Shown here one piece after another: positions 25,812 to 35,016 of a DNA stretch of 59,261 bases. The notes below the pieces were generated by a model. It was not told the origin of the DNA. It made no database searches and saw nothing but the letters and a program-made list of their open reading frames with translations. Source of the DNA: SHAN690 sp041391765 (GTDB taxonomy: Bacteria; Bacteroidota; Bacteroidia; Flavobacteriales_G; Salibacteraceae); contig JAWKNJ010000036.1 in the NCBI GenBank assembly GCA_041391765.1, positions 1 through 59,261 of the forward strand, given 5' to 3'. The position numbers were made by a program, and so were the translations under genes. Each line of letters starts with the position of its first letter. Position 1 is the first letter of the stretch.

Positions 25812-28800
25812 ATGATCAACATTTTAAAGTCAATGTGCCCTGGTCAAAACCCAAAAAGGAACAACCTAAGGCGTCAATCCAAAAACGGAACATTCAAAGC
25901 AGCAGTCTTTGTGCTTGCAGCGGCCTTTTGCATCACCTCACAGGCCGCCTCAGACCAAAGTTATGTTAACCGCCAGTTTGTGGTCATCAACGGACAGCCC
26001 GTTGACCTTCATTGGTCCAGCACCATTCTGGCTACAAGTAATCACATCTTAACGGTAGGAAATACTCAAACCAGCGGACAGGGAGCAAATGTGTTCCTTA
26101 CGAAACAGGCCACTGATGGCACCATCATTTGGTCTGTTGAATATGATGGAGGGTTTGATGAATTTGGAATTGCCATTTGCGAGGATGGAAGTGGCAATTT
26201 CCTTGTAGCCGCCACACAGACAGGGGACACAAGTGACTATGACATCCTTGTTTTAAAGTATAGCTCAGCGGGTACATTGCTTTGGGATTATACGTTCAAC
26301 GGTGGGCAGGGTAATGATCTTCCGGCAAGTATTGTCGCCCATGGAAACGAAGCCATCATCACGGGCGGAAAAGAAACATCAAACGGATTGTCGGACATTG
26401 TTACGATTAGGCTTGATGCTTCTGGTAGCGAGTTATGGGCAGAGACATATGATCAAAACAACCTTCATGACATTGGAGTTCAGGTAAATGTTGACCAATC
26501 CACGGGTGAGGCTACAGTGGTTGGGGGTAGCTCACCATCGGTGAACAGCTATGAAAAGGTGGTGCTTCGATACGATGAGTACGGCTCATTGACTGATCAA
26601 TATCACAGTTCGGCAACGGGAATTGACAAACCAACCTGCATGGGCAGCGATAGCATTAATAACACAATCGTTGGTGGCTATTATACGCTGGGAACGGGGC
26701 TCATCGAAATGGTATTTATTAGCCTAGATGATACACTTGGGCTAAACTGGAGCATAACCCATTCGCCTGCTGATCTGGAAAACAAGGTCAACGATATGTC
26801 CACCAATTATATTGGTGAATCATTTGCAACCGGATATGTAAAAGAGAGCACGGGAGAGTATTCTTGCTGGACAGCCATGATTAGCGCGACTGGCAGCATT
26901 GAATGGGAGCAAACCTATCAGGTTGCCTTTGTTGGTGGCGCTATGGGAAAACGTATCACATTGGACAGCGAAGGTCATGTGAATGTGGCAGGCATTGAGG
27001 TGGAAGGAACAGACACAAGCTTACTGATTCTACAATATGACCACGATGGCAATCTGAACTTTGCCCAGACTTATGACAGTGGTTACAACGAAATTGCCAC
27101 GGGGATTATGGCTGGCCCGGGTGGGAGCATTTATGTGAGCGGCACCTCTACTGCCAATGGAAATGGTTATATGACGGTGAAGTATAATACCTTCAGAAGA
27201 GCCTATCTACCTGTTGATTCAGGCAATTATAAGTTCGTTGATAATGAAATAATTGTTCAGTTTAAACCGAGTGTAGCAATAGGAGCGGCTTATGGTACTA
27301 ATGCCACCACTTTTGGCCTACTGAGTGAGTTTGTTGATCAAGGTGTTATCAATGAAATCAATTCAATTTTTGGTGACCAATACGATTTTGGAAGATTCAA
27401 TACTGTAAAAGTGTTCAGGAGGCTAACAAATGCGGATACCTTATCAGTTTCCAGACAAGGAGATACCATTAGAATGCATCATTTTTGGACCACTTTGGCC
27501 TTGCAAATCCCCGAAGCCCTAAGTGAATTAGTGGTTGCGAATGTTATGAACGACTCTATGAATGCATCCGTAGCCTTTGCCGAACTCAACTTAATTGGCG
27601 AACTAATGGATTTGCCGGATGACACTCATTTCACAAATGGAGACCAAGATGGACTTGAATCTTCCAATTTCAATGACAATGATATTGAAATGGATCGCGC
27701 CTGGGATATTTACAAAGGTTCCGAATATGCATCGGTCGGAGTTTTTGATACCGGAATTGAATATCAACATGAAGATTTTAGCAAAACGGGACAGCAAACA
27801 TTCAGTGATTCAAAAGTCATCAATGGACACAACTATGTTAACAATACTTCTTGGCCTGCAACCATTGGCGATGATAATGGGCACGGGTCCAAGACAGCTG
27901 GGATAATTGGAGCAATCAGAAACAACAGTCTTGGAGTTGCCAGTGTGGCCGGTGGCGATGCAAACCAGAGTAGTTACGGAGTAAACTTGGTCGACATGAA
28001 AATTACAGATGCCGGCTCATTCAATCAAATAACGCTTGATCGGGCGGCTGAAGCCATGCAGGACGGAGCGCGTGATTGGAATGAAAACGGGTATTCACTA
28101 GATGTGCTCAACCACAGCTGGGGTATTTCAGTGGGGGACACACTTTACACGGATGAATTCAAAACGCTGTTCACGAAGGTCAATAAGTTTGTATATGACA
28201 ACGGGGCTGTTAACGTTTGCGCAAGGGGAAACAATGGGAACACGGATGATGTTTTTCCGGCACAGTCAGGCCCTGACCACTTTACCCTTTGTGCGGGCGG
28301 CAGTGGGACCAATGGTGACAAGCACAGCTCATCTAGCTATGGGATCAAAATGGACATAATAGCTCCCGGGGTCAGTTCACTGGTTTATTCAACGTATCTG
28401 GCAGATGGTTACGCAACCCATAGCGGCACATCTGCCGCAGCTCCACATGTTGCTGGAGTGGCTGCGCTGCTAACCAGCCAGGCTAACGACCCCAACCGTT
28501 GGGTGCCCCATCGCCTCGACCACGATGACGTGGAAAACTTGATTCAAAACTATGCAACCGATATTCAGACCCCAACCCCTACATATCAGGTGGGATATGA
28601 CATAAATTCAGGCCACGGACGCCTTAATGCAGGCTTGGTAATGGAACATATGGAGTGGCCTTACTATTGGGTGAAGCATGTGGAAGTGGATTTTTCAAAT
28701 GCATTTGCCGAGGTGCTCAGTAGTGTTCAATTCGGAGATCAGTTGGTGTTGGTGAAAGAAGACTTTGACTATCCAGGCACGGTCAATGATCTAGGTGAAG

Positions 28801-29384
28801 GCTATTACTTTGCCGATATTTACTTATTTGAGATTGCAGTAAACCACAGCATCGGGGGCGCTCAATTGCTGGGTGGATGGATTCGCAACGCCAGCGGGGT
28901 TTCCAACATGCTTTCCAGCGATCCTGAAATCTATGATATTCCTTTTGCTCACCTTGACTCTGTCTCGCCTACAAAAGCATTTGTACATGGCCACGTATTC
29001 CATATCAAGAAAGACACAAGCAACAATACGGTAGACAAGTGGTTGCCGTTCGACCCATTTAGCAACATTCGCTTTGGTTATAGCCTTCATCTATACGATT
29101 CCAACGCCACAGGTATTGAACAAACCGAAGAAATAAGTAAGGAGCTTGTAGCGTGGCCCAATCCGGCAAGCAATTTTCAAAACCTGACACTACCTGAGGG
29201 TGAGAGCGTCAACGCAGATTTGATAGACATGCAGGGTCGGGTACTACAAACAGTCTTTCATGGTGAAATTAAAAGCTCGACAACTGTCACCGTAAATCTG
29301 GAGTCATTGGAATCTGGCGTGTACTTCTATCGCGTAACGGCTGATGAGCAAAACCATACCTTGAGGTTCGTCAAATGCGAATGA
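25812..29384 (+). CDS. T9SS-exported S8 subtilisin-like protease
   Basis: 1190 residues from the ATG at 25812, which opens a long signal (basic KRNNLRRQSKNG, then AAVFVLAAAFCITSQA). The N-terminal half (about 50-470) is a repeated beta-propeller-like domain (ITLDSEGHVNVAGIE, GPGGSIYVSGTS). The S8 domain (about 635-930) has catalytic Asp in VGVFDTGIEY (about 646), His in DDNGHGSKTAG (about 691), Asn in CARGNNGN and Ser in SGTSAAAPHVAG (about 874). A type A sorting tail (VAWPNPASNF to VYFYRVTADEQNHTLRFVK) targets it to the type IX system. The start at 25650 would add 54 residues before the signal and is rejected. Confidence 0.92.
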   Translation: MINILKSMCPGQNPKRNNLRRQSKNGTFKAAVFVLAAAFCITSQAASDQSYVNRQFVVINGQPVDLHWSSTILATSNHILTVGNTQTSGQGANVFLTKQATDGTIIWSVEYDGGFDEFGIAICEDGSGNFLVAATQTGDTSDYDILVLKYSSAGTLLWDYTFNGGQGNDLPASIVAHGNEAIITGGKETSNGLSDIVTIRLDASGSELWAETYDQNNLHDIGVQVNVDQSTGEATVVGGSSPSVNSYEKVVLRYDEYGSLTDQYHSSATGIDKPTCMGSDSINNTIVGGYYTLGTGLIEMVFISLDDTLGLNWSITHSPADLENKVNDMSTNYIGESFATGYVKESTGEYSCWTAMISATGSIEWEQTYQVAFVGGAMGKRITLDSEGHVNVAGIEVEGTDTSLLILQYDHDGNLNFAQTYDSGYNEIATGIMAGPGGSIYVSGTSTANGNGYMTVKYNTFRRAYLPVDSGNYKFVDNEIIVQFKPSVAIGAAYGTNATTFGLLSEFVDQGVINEINSIFGDQYDFGRFNTVKVFRRLTNADTLSVSRQGDTIRMHHFWTTLALQIPEALSELVVANVMNDSMNASVAFAELNLIGELMDLPDDTHFTNGDQDGLESSNFNDNDIEMDRAWDIYKGSEYASVGVFDTGIEYQHEDFSKTGQQTFSDSKVINGHNYVNNTSWPATIGDDNGHGSKTAGIIGAIRNNSLGVASVAGGDANQSSYGVNLVDMKITDAGSFNQITLDRAAEAMQDGARDWNENGYSLDVLNHSWGISVGDTLYTDEFKTLFTKVNKFVYDNGAVNVCARGNNGNTDDVFPAQSGPDHFTLCAGGSGTNGDKHSSSSYGIKMDIIAPGVSSLVYSTYLADGYATHSGTSAAAPHVAGVAALLTSQANDPNRWVPHRLDHDDVENLIQNYATDIQTPTPTYQVGYDINSGHGRLNAGLVMEHMEWPYYWVKHVEVDFSNAFAEVLSSVQFGDQLVLVKEDFDYPGTVNDLGEGYYFADIYLFEIAVNHSIGGAQLLGGWIRNASGVSNMLSSDPEIYDIPFAHLDSVSPTKAFVHGHVFHIKKDTSNNTVDKWLPFDPFSNIRFGYSLHLYDSNATGIEQTEEISKELVAWPNPASNFQNLTLPEGESVNADLIDMQGRVLQTVFHGEIKSSTTVTVNLESLESGVYFYRVTADEQNHTLRFVKCE

Positions 29385-30442
29385 TGCGTCATATCAATGT
29401 TGGTTTTGCATTGTGTCTTATGATTAGCATTTCATGCACCACCGAACCGTTCGAGCCAAGCCTTCAAGCCCCTCTTCCACAAGACACGCTAATTGCGGAA
29501 GAGGGTTGTTTTGATTTCGACAGCCTATTGAACAATTGCGGCATTGAACAGGAGTTTTTTTTGGAGCCTTCCTATTATTATCCTGCGATTAATCCACTTA
29601 ACCCGAGTGAGTTCGTTTATTACAAGGACAAGCAAGTTTTCAAATACGATATGAACACAGGAACTTCTGTCCAGCTCGCTTCAAACATTCAAGTGATCAG
29701 CCGCATGGACTGGGGCAGAACCGGGTGGATCGTGTTCAGCAACCAAAGCTGGAAGGTTTGGAAATTGAAGGATGATGGCTCCGAATTGCAACAAATTTCG
29801 TTCAACCCAAGGGATATCGGTCCAGAGTTTAATGATGCCGGAAATGCAATTATTTATTTGAGAAATATGGAATACTCGGATGTTGAATTGAAGGAGAATC
29901 CTGAATTAGCATATCGTTCGCAAATGATCATTTGTAAGATTGATGGTTCAAGTTTGGATTCAATCTGTATCATTGATTCAAACCAATGCAAAGGATGGGA
30001 TATTAGCAGTTGGAATGAAAATGATCAGATTGCACATATCGATGGAAAATCAACCGCAATTGGTGAACCGTTACATTATGGTATCAGCTCGTATAACGTA
30101 AGTACAAATGAAAATACTACTTTGTACTTTGATGACGTTAGCTATTTGACCATTACTGACATTGAGTGGCACCCCAATGGCACCGACATTTTCTTCATCA
30201 CGCACTATGGTAACAACCGGGGTACAATATATAAGGTGAGCACCACGGGAGGTGAGCCCACATTGATCAAAGAGGGCTGTGACAACCGCTTTTACGAAGA
30301 CATGAGCATTTCACCAGATGGTGACTTCATGTTGGTTCAGAAAGGAACGGCTTATGTGGAAGGATGCGATACGTATACGAAGCGCAGCATTGTGAAAATG
30401 GATTTGTATGGAAACAATGAACAACTAATAAACCTAAAGTGA
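29381..30442 (+). CDS. Lipoprotein with TolB-like propeller
   Basis: 353 residues. The ATG at 29381 overlaps the subtilase stop (ATGA); one at 29375 is also possible. The signal MMRHINVGFALCLMISISC carries the lipobox SISC. The rest shows TolB/PD40-type blades: NPSEFVYYKDKQVFKYD, DDGSELQQISFNPRDIGPEFNDAGNAIIYL, WHPNGTDIFFITHYGNN, SISPDGDFMLVQKGTA. It is probably an outer-membrane-anchored partner of the co-transcribed subtilase. Confidence 0.8.
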   Translation: MMRHINVGFALCLMISISCTTEPFEPSLQAPLPQDTLIAEEGCFDFDSLLNNCGIEQEFFLEPSYYYPAINPLNPSEFVYYKDKQVFKYDMNTGTSVQLASNIQVISRMDWGRTGWIVFSNQSWKVWKLKDDGSELQQISFNPRDIGPEFNDAGNAIIYLRNMEYSDVELKENPELAYRSQMIICKIDGSSLDSICIIDSNQCKGWDISSWNENDQIAHIDGKSTAIGEPLHYGISSYNVSTNENTTLYFDDVSYLTITDIEWHPNGTDIFFITHYGNNRGTIYKVSTTGGEPTLIKEGCDNRFYEDMSISPDGDFMLVQKGTAYVEGCDTYTKRSIVKMDLYGNNEQLINLK

Positions 30443-31269
30443 CCTTACGATTTCTCATTTTTTCCATCATGTGGCTATTCGCATCTCTTAGCCTCAGCCA
30501 AAGCAGCCGATCAGTCACCGTGTGCGCGGATTCTCTCCCAATCATTATTCGCACGGATATTCAAGGGCTATCATATCTATGGAACACAGGCGATACTACC
30601 GACTCAATTCAGGTAAGCGATACTGGTCAATATACAGTAACCGTCACTTTCGACCTAGGACAAGACCATATTGACTCAATTTATCTTTCAGCACTATACC
30701 CTCCGATCGTTGATCTGTCTTTCACATTTGACGATAGTGGAAACTTAATGCTTGAACCTCAGCTGCTCGGTGATACCACGAACCTGGCTTCTCCATTGTT
30801 TACCACCTGGATCACTCCGTTGAATACATACAATAAGAAACCTTTTGGAACGGTATTGATGGTTCCAAAATTTTGCTTGAATTATTGCAGTGACTCTCTC
30901 TACGGGAATCATGAGTTCAGGATCATTGTGGAAAATCTTTGTGGTATAGACACTGCAATTCAAGTGATTAATTGTGAAGATGAATGTTGGCCACTTTACT
31001 CAAAAATTACAATTGATCACCCCCCATTCCTCGTCTGGCCCAATCCAAGCTCAGGTGTTCTGTATCAAAGCCTGCCAAAAGGTTCAAATACTCGGTATGA
31101 ATTGCTTAATCCAAAAGGGTGTGTGGTTAAAAGCGGCTATCTCGGAAATTCGGATGATGGCACAGATACACTGCTTGATTTAAGTGAGCTACCGGATGGC
31201 ATTTATTACTATCGAGTGCAATCAAACGAATATGAGTTTACAAGGAAAATTCTCAAAATATCAGAATAA
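30439..31269 (+). CDS. T9SS-exported protein with Ig-like domain
   Basis: 276 residues. The GTG at 30439 overlaps the previous stop (GTGA), coupling translation; ATG at 30469 is a weaker alternative. A signal peptide ending SLSLSQ is followed by an Ig-like region common in Bacteroidota surface proteins (LSYLWNTGDTTDSIQVSDTGQYTVTV), four central cysteines and a type A sorting tail (VWPNPSSGV to GIYYYRVQSNEYEFTRKILK). Third gene of the subtilase operon. Confidence 0.82.
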   Translation: MTLRFLIFSIMWLFASLSLSQSSRSVTVCADSLPIIIRTDIQGLSYLWNTGDTTDSIQVSDTGQYTVTVTFDLGQDHIDSIYLSALYPPIVDLSFTFDDSGNLMLEPQLLGDTTNLASPLFTTWITPLNTYNKKPFGTVLMVPKFCLNYCSDSLYGNHEFRIIVENLCGIDTAIQVINCEDECWPLYSKITIDHPPFLVWPNPSSGVLYQSLPKGSNTRYELLNPKGCVVKSGYLGNSDDGTDTLLDLSELPDGIYYYRVQSNEYEFTRKILKISE

Positions 31270-31325
31270 AATAGTTTGCGTTTTTGCACTGCTAATGCTC
31301 TCAGTGAGCAGTGTAACTCAAAAAC

Positions 31326-31358
31326 CAAAAAAAGGGCGCTCTCACTGGGAGAACACCC
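31326..31358 (-). terminator. Intrinsic terminator of the coiled-coil gene
   Basis: On the minus strand a ten-pair stem (GGGTGTTCTC against GAGAGCGCCC, two G-U pairs) with a five-base loop is followed by TTTTTTTGG. It lies 31 bases past the stop of the gene at 31389, supporting that gene as real. Confidence 0.75.
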
Positions 31359-31388
31359 TTCACCCGAAGGCGTAGCATCAAAAGCCGC

Positions 31389-31802
31389 TTATGTAAGCAG
31401 CGCATCAATTTGCCCAATCAGTTCACCCAAGTGGGTGACGCTGTAGTCAAGCACATCCAGTTCAAACTGGATTTCCTGTGCATCAGGATCGGTGATGAAC
31501 GAGGCGCTTGACCCGTATCCATCCACCGCACGCTGCGCGGCTTCCACCACTTCTTGCTGCTCATCTAACAGCGCCTGAGGCGCACTGTTAGCCACCATGA
31601 AGTCATACGTGCTTTGAGCATGGGCCAGCTCGGCTTCGAGCACCGTCTGAGCTGTGGAGGCTCCGGCCTGTGCTTCGAGGCGGGCCAAAGCCCGTTCGTG
31701 CTTGATGGTTCTGTCGCGAGTGATGTCTCGCCTTTGTGCCGCAAACTGATCGCGTGTTGCTTGCAGATCGGCTTGTGACATGCTATTCAATTCTACTAAC
31801 AT
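31389..31802 (-). CDS. Small coiled-coil protein of the GC-rich accessory module
   Basis: 137 residues, or 130 from the second Met (MSQADLQATRDQF). No signal or TM. It is almost entirely helical: charged heptads (RRDITRDRTIKHERALARLEAQ), then LEAELAHAQSTYDFMV and QEVVEAAQRAVDGYG, and a C-terminal LDVLDYSVTHLGELIGQIDALLT. No family recognised. The gene is clearly GC-richer than the neighbouring genes on either side. It follows the HTH gene at 31914 on the same strand and has its own terminator. Confidence 0.65.
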   Translation of the reverse strand: MLVELNSMSQADLQATRDQFAAQRRDITRDRTIKHERALARLEAQAGASTAQTVLEAELAHAQSTYDFMVANSAPQALLDEQQEVVEAAQRAVDGYGSSASFITDPDAQEIQFELDVLDYSVTHLGELIGQIDALLT

Positions 31803-31848
31803 GAGTACTTGTATTTAAATGAACTAGCCTCCATCTTTCTTTTAATCC

Positions 31849-31890
31849 TTAGAGGCATTTGGATCGCTGCGCCTTCTGTTTTTTATTCAT
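31849..31890 (-). other. 13-codon mini-ORF with a canonical Shine-Dalgarno
   Basis: AAGGAGG (31902-31896 on the minus strand) is five bases before an ATG at 31890 that opens MNKKQKAQRSKCL and stops. It lies between the HTH and coiled-coil genes. Strong Shine-Dalgarno sequences are otherwise absent from this window, so this suggests DNA acquired from another lineage, a leader peptide, or the start of a deleted gene. Confidence 0.4.
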
Positions 31891-31913
31891 ACGCTCCTCC
31901 TTTTTTTGTTGGT

Positions 31914-32207
31914 TTATATCATTCCCCGATAGTAGCGAACAGCCGCTTCCACCAGCATATCGTAACTCTTAACCTGCATCAGGGCACAGATCTTTCGTTG
32001 AATAGCTGCCTTGGGCTGGTGTTTGCCGGCTAAGTACGCCTGCCACGTGCTGTGGTGTACGCCCAAGACACGGGCAATGGCTCGTGCACTCAGCTTCTTT
32101 TGCTCCATCACATAGTGGCATACCGTGCTTGTCCATGGAAATCGTTTTTTGGCCTTATGTTGTTTTAGTGTTTTCATTAACTGCTCGTATCTATTACGCT
32201 GAACCAT
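31914..32207 (-). CDS. Small helix-turn-helix protein
   Basis: 97 residues. A basic N-terminus (YEQLMKTLKQHKAKKRF) precedes an XRE-like helix-turn-helix (about 38-75): KKLSARAIARVLGVHHSTWQAYLAGKHQPKAAIQRKICALMQV. The rest is a short helical tail. It is likely a DNA-binding repressor or adaptor of the accessory module. Directly upstream (32208-32720) lies the TGGCGGG/CCCGCCA repeat cluster, which may be its operator array. GC-rich like the downstream coiled-coil gene. Confidence 0.7.
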   Translation of the reverse strand: MVQRNRYEQLMKTLKQHKAKKRFPWTSTVCHYVMEQKKLSARAIARVLGVHHSTWQAYLAGKHQPKAAIQRKICALMQVKSYDMLVEAAVRYYRGMI

Positions 32208-32982
32208 CAGTCATTCGTATGCGGGTGGTTCCAAAAAAATGTAAACGGTCAATTCTCGCAATGCCTTGCTGGGCGGCTCACAGAGGTAATTTTGATGGGT
32301 GTACTGGCGGGTGGTCTGAAGACAGGTGTTGGGTGTCGCTGACCTTCACTTCAAGGTCAAGCCGCGCAAACCCTGAGTAATCAATAAAGGGATCGGAGCT
32401 GTGTACTTGATCGCTATATTAATCTGGCTGGCGGGTTTCCTGAAGCAGATTTGGCACGGCTAGATGCCGGGGAAGGGCACAGATTTTTTTCTTGATTTGA
32501 GAATTTGGTAGGCAATAACTCCTTGAAAAAGCACCCGCCACCTTCAAATTTTCGTTTTGGCGGGTAAGTTTTAGTGCCTCCGCCACCCCTCTGAGGGTAC
32601 CCGCCACAACACATAATCTAGTGGCGGAGGCCCATTATTTCACCCACCACCCCTTCAGAGGCACCCGCCACTGAGAAAATCCCACTGGCGGGATGTTTTG
32701 GTTTAGCTCCCCGCCATACTGAGAATTCAAAGTATGCATTCCTTGCAGCTAAAAACAGTGTGACATGGGGATTAACGGCTTTTAATGTATTTTAGACAAA
32801 AAATGTAGTTTGGGGGTATGTGTTTTGTTTGTAACAGATGATGTGGAACACCTATATGCTTATCGATATACCCACAACAAATCGTTCTTGATACACAGGT
32901 TACCAAGCAGCACAATTCTTCACTTGATTTTTATAGATCACGATTTTTCGCTTTACAGCCACAACTAATTTATTAGGTTGAT
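32208..32982. other. 775-base non-coding stretch of the accessory region
   Basis: No reading frame on either strand resembles a protein. The left 500 bases are GC-rich and full of short repeats (separate entry). The right 230 bases, from about 32750, are AT-rich and form the upstream region of the membrane-protein gene at 32983. The sharp change in base composition near 32720-32750 looks like a junction. Confidence 0.6.
32305..32716. repeat. Array of eight CCCGCCA/TGGCGGG repeats with nested inverted pairs
   Basis: Exact copies at 32305, 32429, 32558 and 32686 (TGGCGGG) and 32534, 32600, 32664 and 32710 (CCCGCCA). Six extend to ACCCGCCA or its complement. Three carry a longer unit, TGGCGGGT, three or four bases, CTGAAG (from 32305, from 32429 and, inverted, ending 32670). 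Inverted pairs: 32533-32540 with 32558-32565, an eleven-base perfect pair 32576-32586 with 32621-32631 (GCCTCCGCCAC), and 32664-32670 with 32686-32692. There is also a diverged direct repeat, 32580-32607 against 32643-32671. Confidence 0.8.
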
Positions 32983-33612
32983 ATGGGCACAGGACTAATA
33001 CGAGAATTGGTTTGGGACTCTGACCTTAATGTTCCTGTTAACTTGCTCAATGTTTTTGGACTTATAATAGTCTCTAAGATAATCTACGCTGATTTTTTCA
33101 ATGGTCTTCTACCTCAGAGCATTGACATTGGAGATTTAGATGGCACCATAGGCTTTAATCTGTTGGAATTTGGTTTAGCCTTTGTTTCGGTTCTAATATT
33201 CTTTGGAGTGTTGGATAGAATGAATGGTCTTTTAAGCTTCATGTATCTGATCATTCGAAACAATCGGATTTCGAAAGGAGCACATCGTAGTAAGTTTAAT
33301 CATCGTGCTCTAACGGTCTTATCTGCTGCTGTTGACAAAGGCAATGATTACTTAGTCAATCATTTTGCCGTAACCAAAGAGGCCAAAAAGGATGTTCAGG
33401 ATACCTTCAACAACTATGATTCAATTTACTACATACAGAAGCTATGGTTCGTTTTAATCATGGTAGCATTCATCCTATGTAATTTATACTTCTCCTACAC
33501 TGTTTTCATTGGGACAATGGTCGTATTAGTAGGTGCTTTAATGATTTTTACCTGCTTTATGAAAGTGTTGGTTTATGAATTGGTCAGGTTCAAATCACAA
33601 GATGAAGCATAA
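32983..33612 (+). CDS. Membrane protein of the accessory region
   Basis: 209 residues, no family recognised. Four hydrophobic segments: about 18-35 (LNVFGLIIVSKIIYADFF), 62-78 (FGLAFVSVLIFFGVL), 156-172 and 176-195. Between the second and third pairs lies a basic loop (RNNRISKGAHRSKFNHRAL) and a soluble helical stretch. AT-rich, unlike the repeat region before it. One hundred bases separate it from the HNH gene on the same strand, so the two may be co-transcribed. Confidence 0.6.
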   Translation: MGTGLIRELVWDSDLNVPVNLLNVFGLIIVSKIIYADFFNGLLPQSIDIGDLDGTIGFNLLEFGLAFVSVLIFFGVLDRMNGLLSFMYLIIRNNRISKGAHRSKFNHRALTVLSAAVDKGNDYLVNHFAVTKEAKKDVQDTFNNYDSIYYIQKLWFVLIMVAFILCNLYFSYTVFIGTMVVLVGALMIFTCFMKVLVYELVRFKSQDEA

Positions 33613-33713
33613 GAATTTGAATGTCTTTTATGAGCAGCCCCCAATCATTCACAACTAAGAAAAGAACTTGAATTATCTGATGCCTTTTTACTGAGATTTC
33701 GTATCTTATGTAA

Positions 33714-34853
33714 ATGAAAGCTCAAAAAAATCAACGATGCTATAAATGCGGTAATCCACTAGAAGAAGAGAACTCAGCGGATGAACACGTTTTGCTGAAT
33801 GCAATAGGCGGCAAGCTAAAGTCCAAGGATTTATTGTGTGAAGGTTGTAATTCTACGATTGGTGGTGAAGCAGATGCGGAACTTGCTAAACAACTTGCAT
33901 TCTTCTCCACCTATTTCCCAATCAAAAGGGATAGAGGAAAAACACCAACCCTTAAAGGATTTAAGAGCGAAAGCGGCAAGGACTATAATATGCAACCGGG
34001 GGGAAGACCTGAATTTGGACGTCCTGAGATCGAAGAAAAGAAAGTAGGTGATGAAGTCGAAATTTCAGCGAGTGCGAAAAATGAAAAGGAGCTAACCACC
34101 ATTCTTGGTAGTTTAAAGAAAAGATTCCCTGATATCGACCTTGATAAATGGAAGGAGAAATACGAATGGAAAGAGGATTACATTGACGAAACCCTCCACT
34201 TTGAAAGCCATATAGGTGGTGATTTGGCATTCAAATCAATACTCAAAACCGCCATTAATTTCTATGTGCTTAAAAAGGGTTCATTCATAGAGCTTAAGTC
34301 TGCTATTGATTCACTCATTACTGAGGAAAGAATGGATATGGTGAACCAGTTTTACCCAACAAAAAAAATCTACAAAAAGGAACCTAAAGAAGTTGTCCAC
34401 TTGATTCATTTGGTAGGAAGGAAACACGAACGGGTGCTTTATTGTTTCATTGAATTTTTCAGCACATATTCATTCGTGGTCAAATTATCAGACGATTATG
34501 ATGGTAAGAATTTTAAGGAAACATACTGCTACAACATTCTCACCTGTAAGGAACTAAAGAAAGACGTGAAGCTCAATTTTTCGGCTAATGAGTTAAAAGA
34601 AGCTCTTACTACTCCTGCTCTTCCATCGGACATCATAAAGAAAGCAAACAGAGCTATGAAAATTGGACAGGATATTCAGACTGACAATGAGATAAGCAGA
34701 ATTGTTGGGAAAGCAGTTGATGAGGTTTTCAATAAGTACAAGCACGAGCCACTTATTACTAGGCAAATGATTGATGAGTTCTCGGAGAAGGTCGCAGAAG
34801 CTTATGTGAAATTTGCGCTTAGGAACAAGAAACGGAGGGACATTTTCGAATAA
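33714..34853 (+). CDS. HNH_5-like zinc-finger nuclease-type protein
   Basis: 379 residues. The N-terminus carries a treble-clef HNH-type signature: CYKCG (Cys 10 and 13), EH at DEHVLLNAIGG (His about 29), and LLCEGCNSTIGG (Cys about 43 and 46). This pattern, CxxC, EHV.x.A.GGK and LLCxxCNxxxG, is the HNH_5 subtype, often found in bacterial defence and mobile loci. The remaining 310 residues are charged and helical with no recognised motif. Nuclease activity is inferred only. Confidence 0.65.
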   Translation: MKAQKNQRCYKCGNPLEEENSADEHVLLNAIGGKLKSKDLLCEGCNSTIGGEADAELAKQLAFFSTYFPIKRDRGKTPTLKGFKSESGKDYNMQPGGRPEFGRPEIEEKKVGDEVEISASAKNEKELTTILGSLKKRFPDIDLDKWKEKYEWKEDYIDETLHFESHIGGDLAFKSILKTAINFYVLKKGSFIELKSAIDSLITEERMDMVNQFYPTKKIYKKEPKEVVHLIHLVGRKHERVLYCFIEFFSTYSFVVKLSDDYDGKNFKETYCYNILTCKELKKDVKLNFSANELKEALTTPALPSDIIKKANRAMKIGQDIQTDNEISRIVGKAVDEVFNKYKHEPLITRQMIDEFSEKVAEAYVKFALRNKKRRDIFE

Positions 34854-35016
34854 GCAAGCTCAAGTCTTCACAAGGAAGGTTAATAGTGAACAAATAATGA
34901 TCATAAGGATAGCAAGTGTAGCCCTTTGAACAGTTATAATATTGCTTTTTGGAAAGAACAAGTCAAAGAAATCTCTCAGGTGCAGTAAAACGTTGGTTGC
35001 GATTCTTTTCATGGTT

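Noticed and set aside
31232..31375. 47-codon plus-strand ORF that opens like a signal peptide (KIVCVFALLMLSV)
   Set aside because: It overlaps the end of the T9SS gene and runs through the minus-strand terminator; the hydrophobic run is likely a by-product of that DNA.
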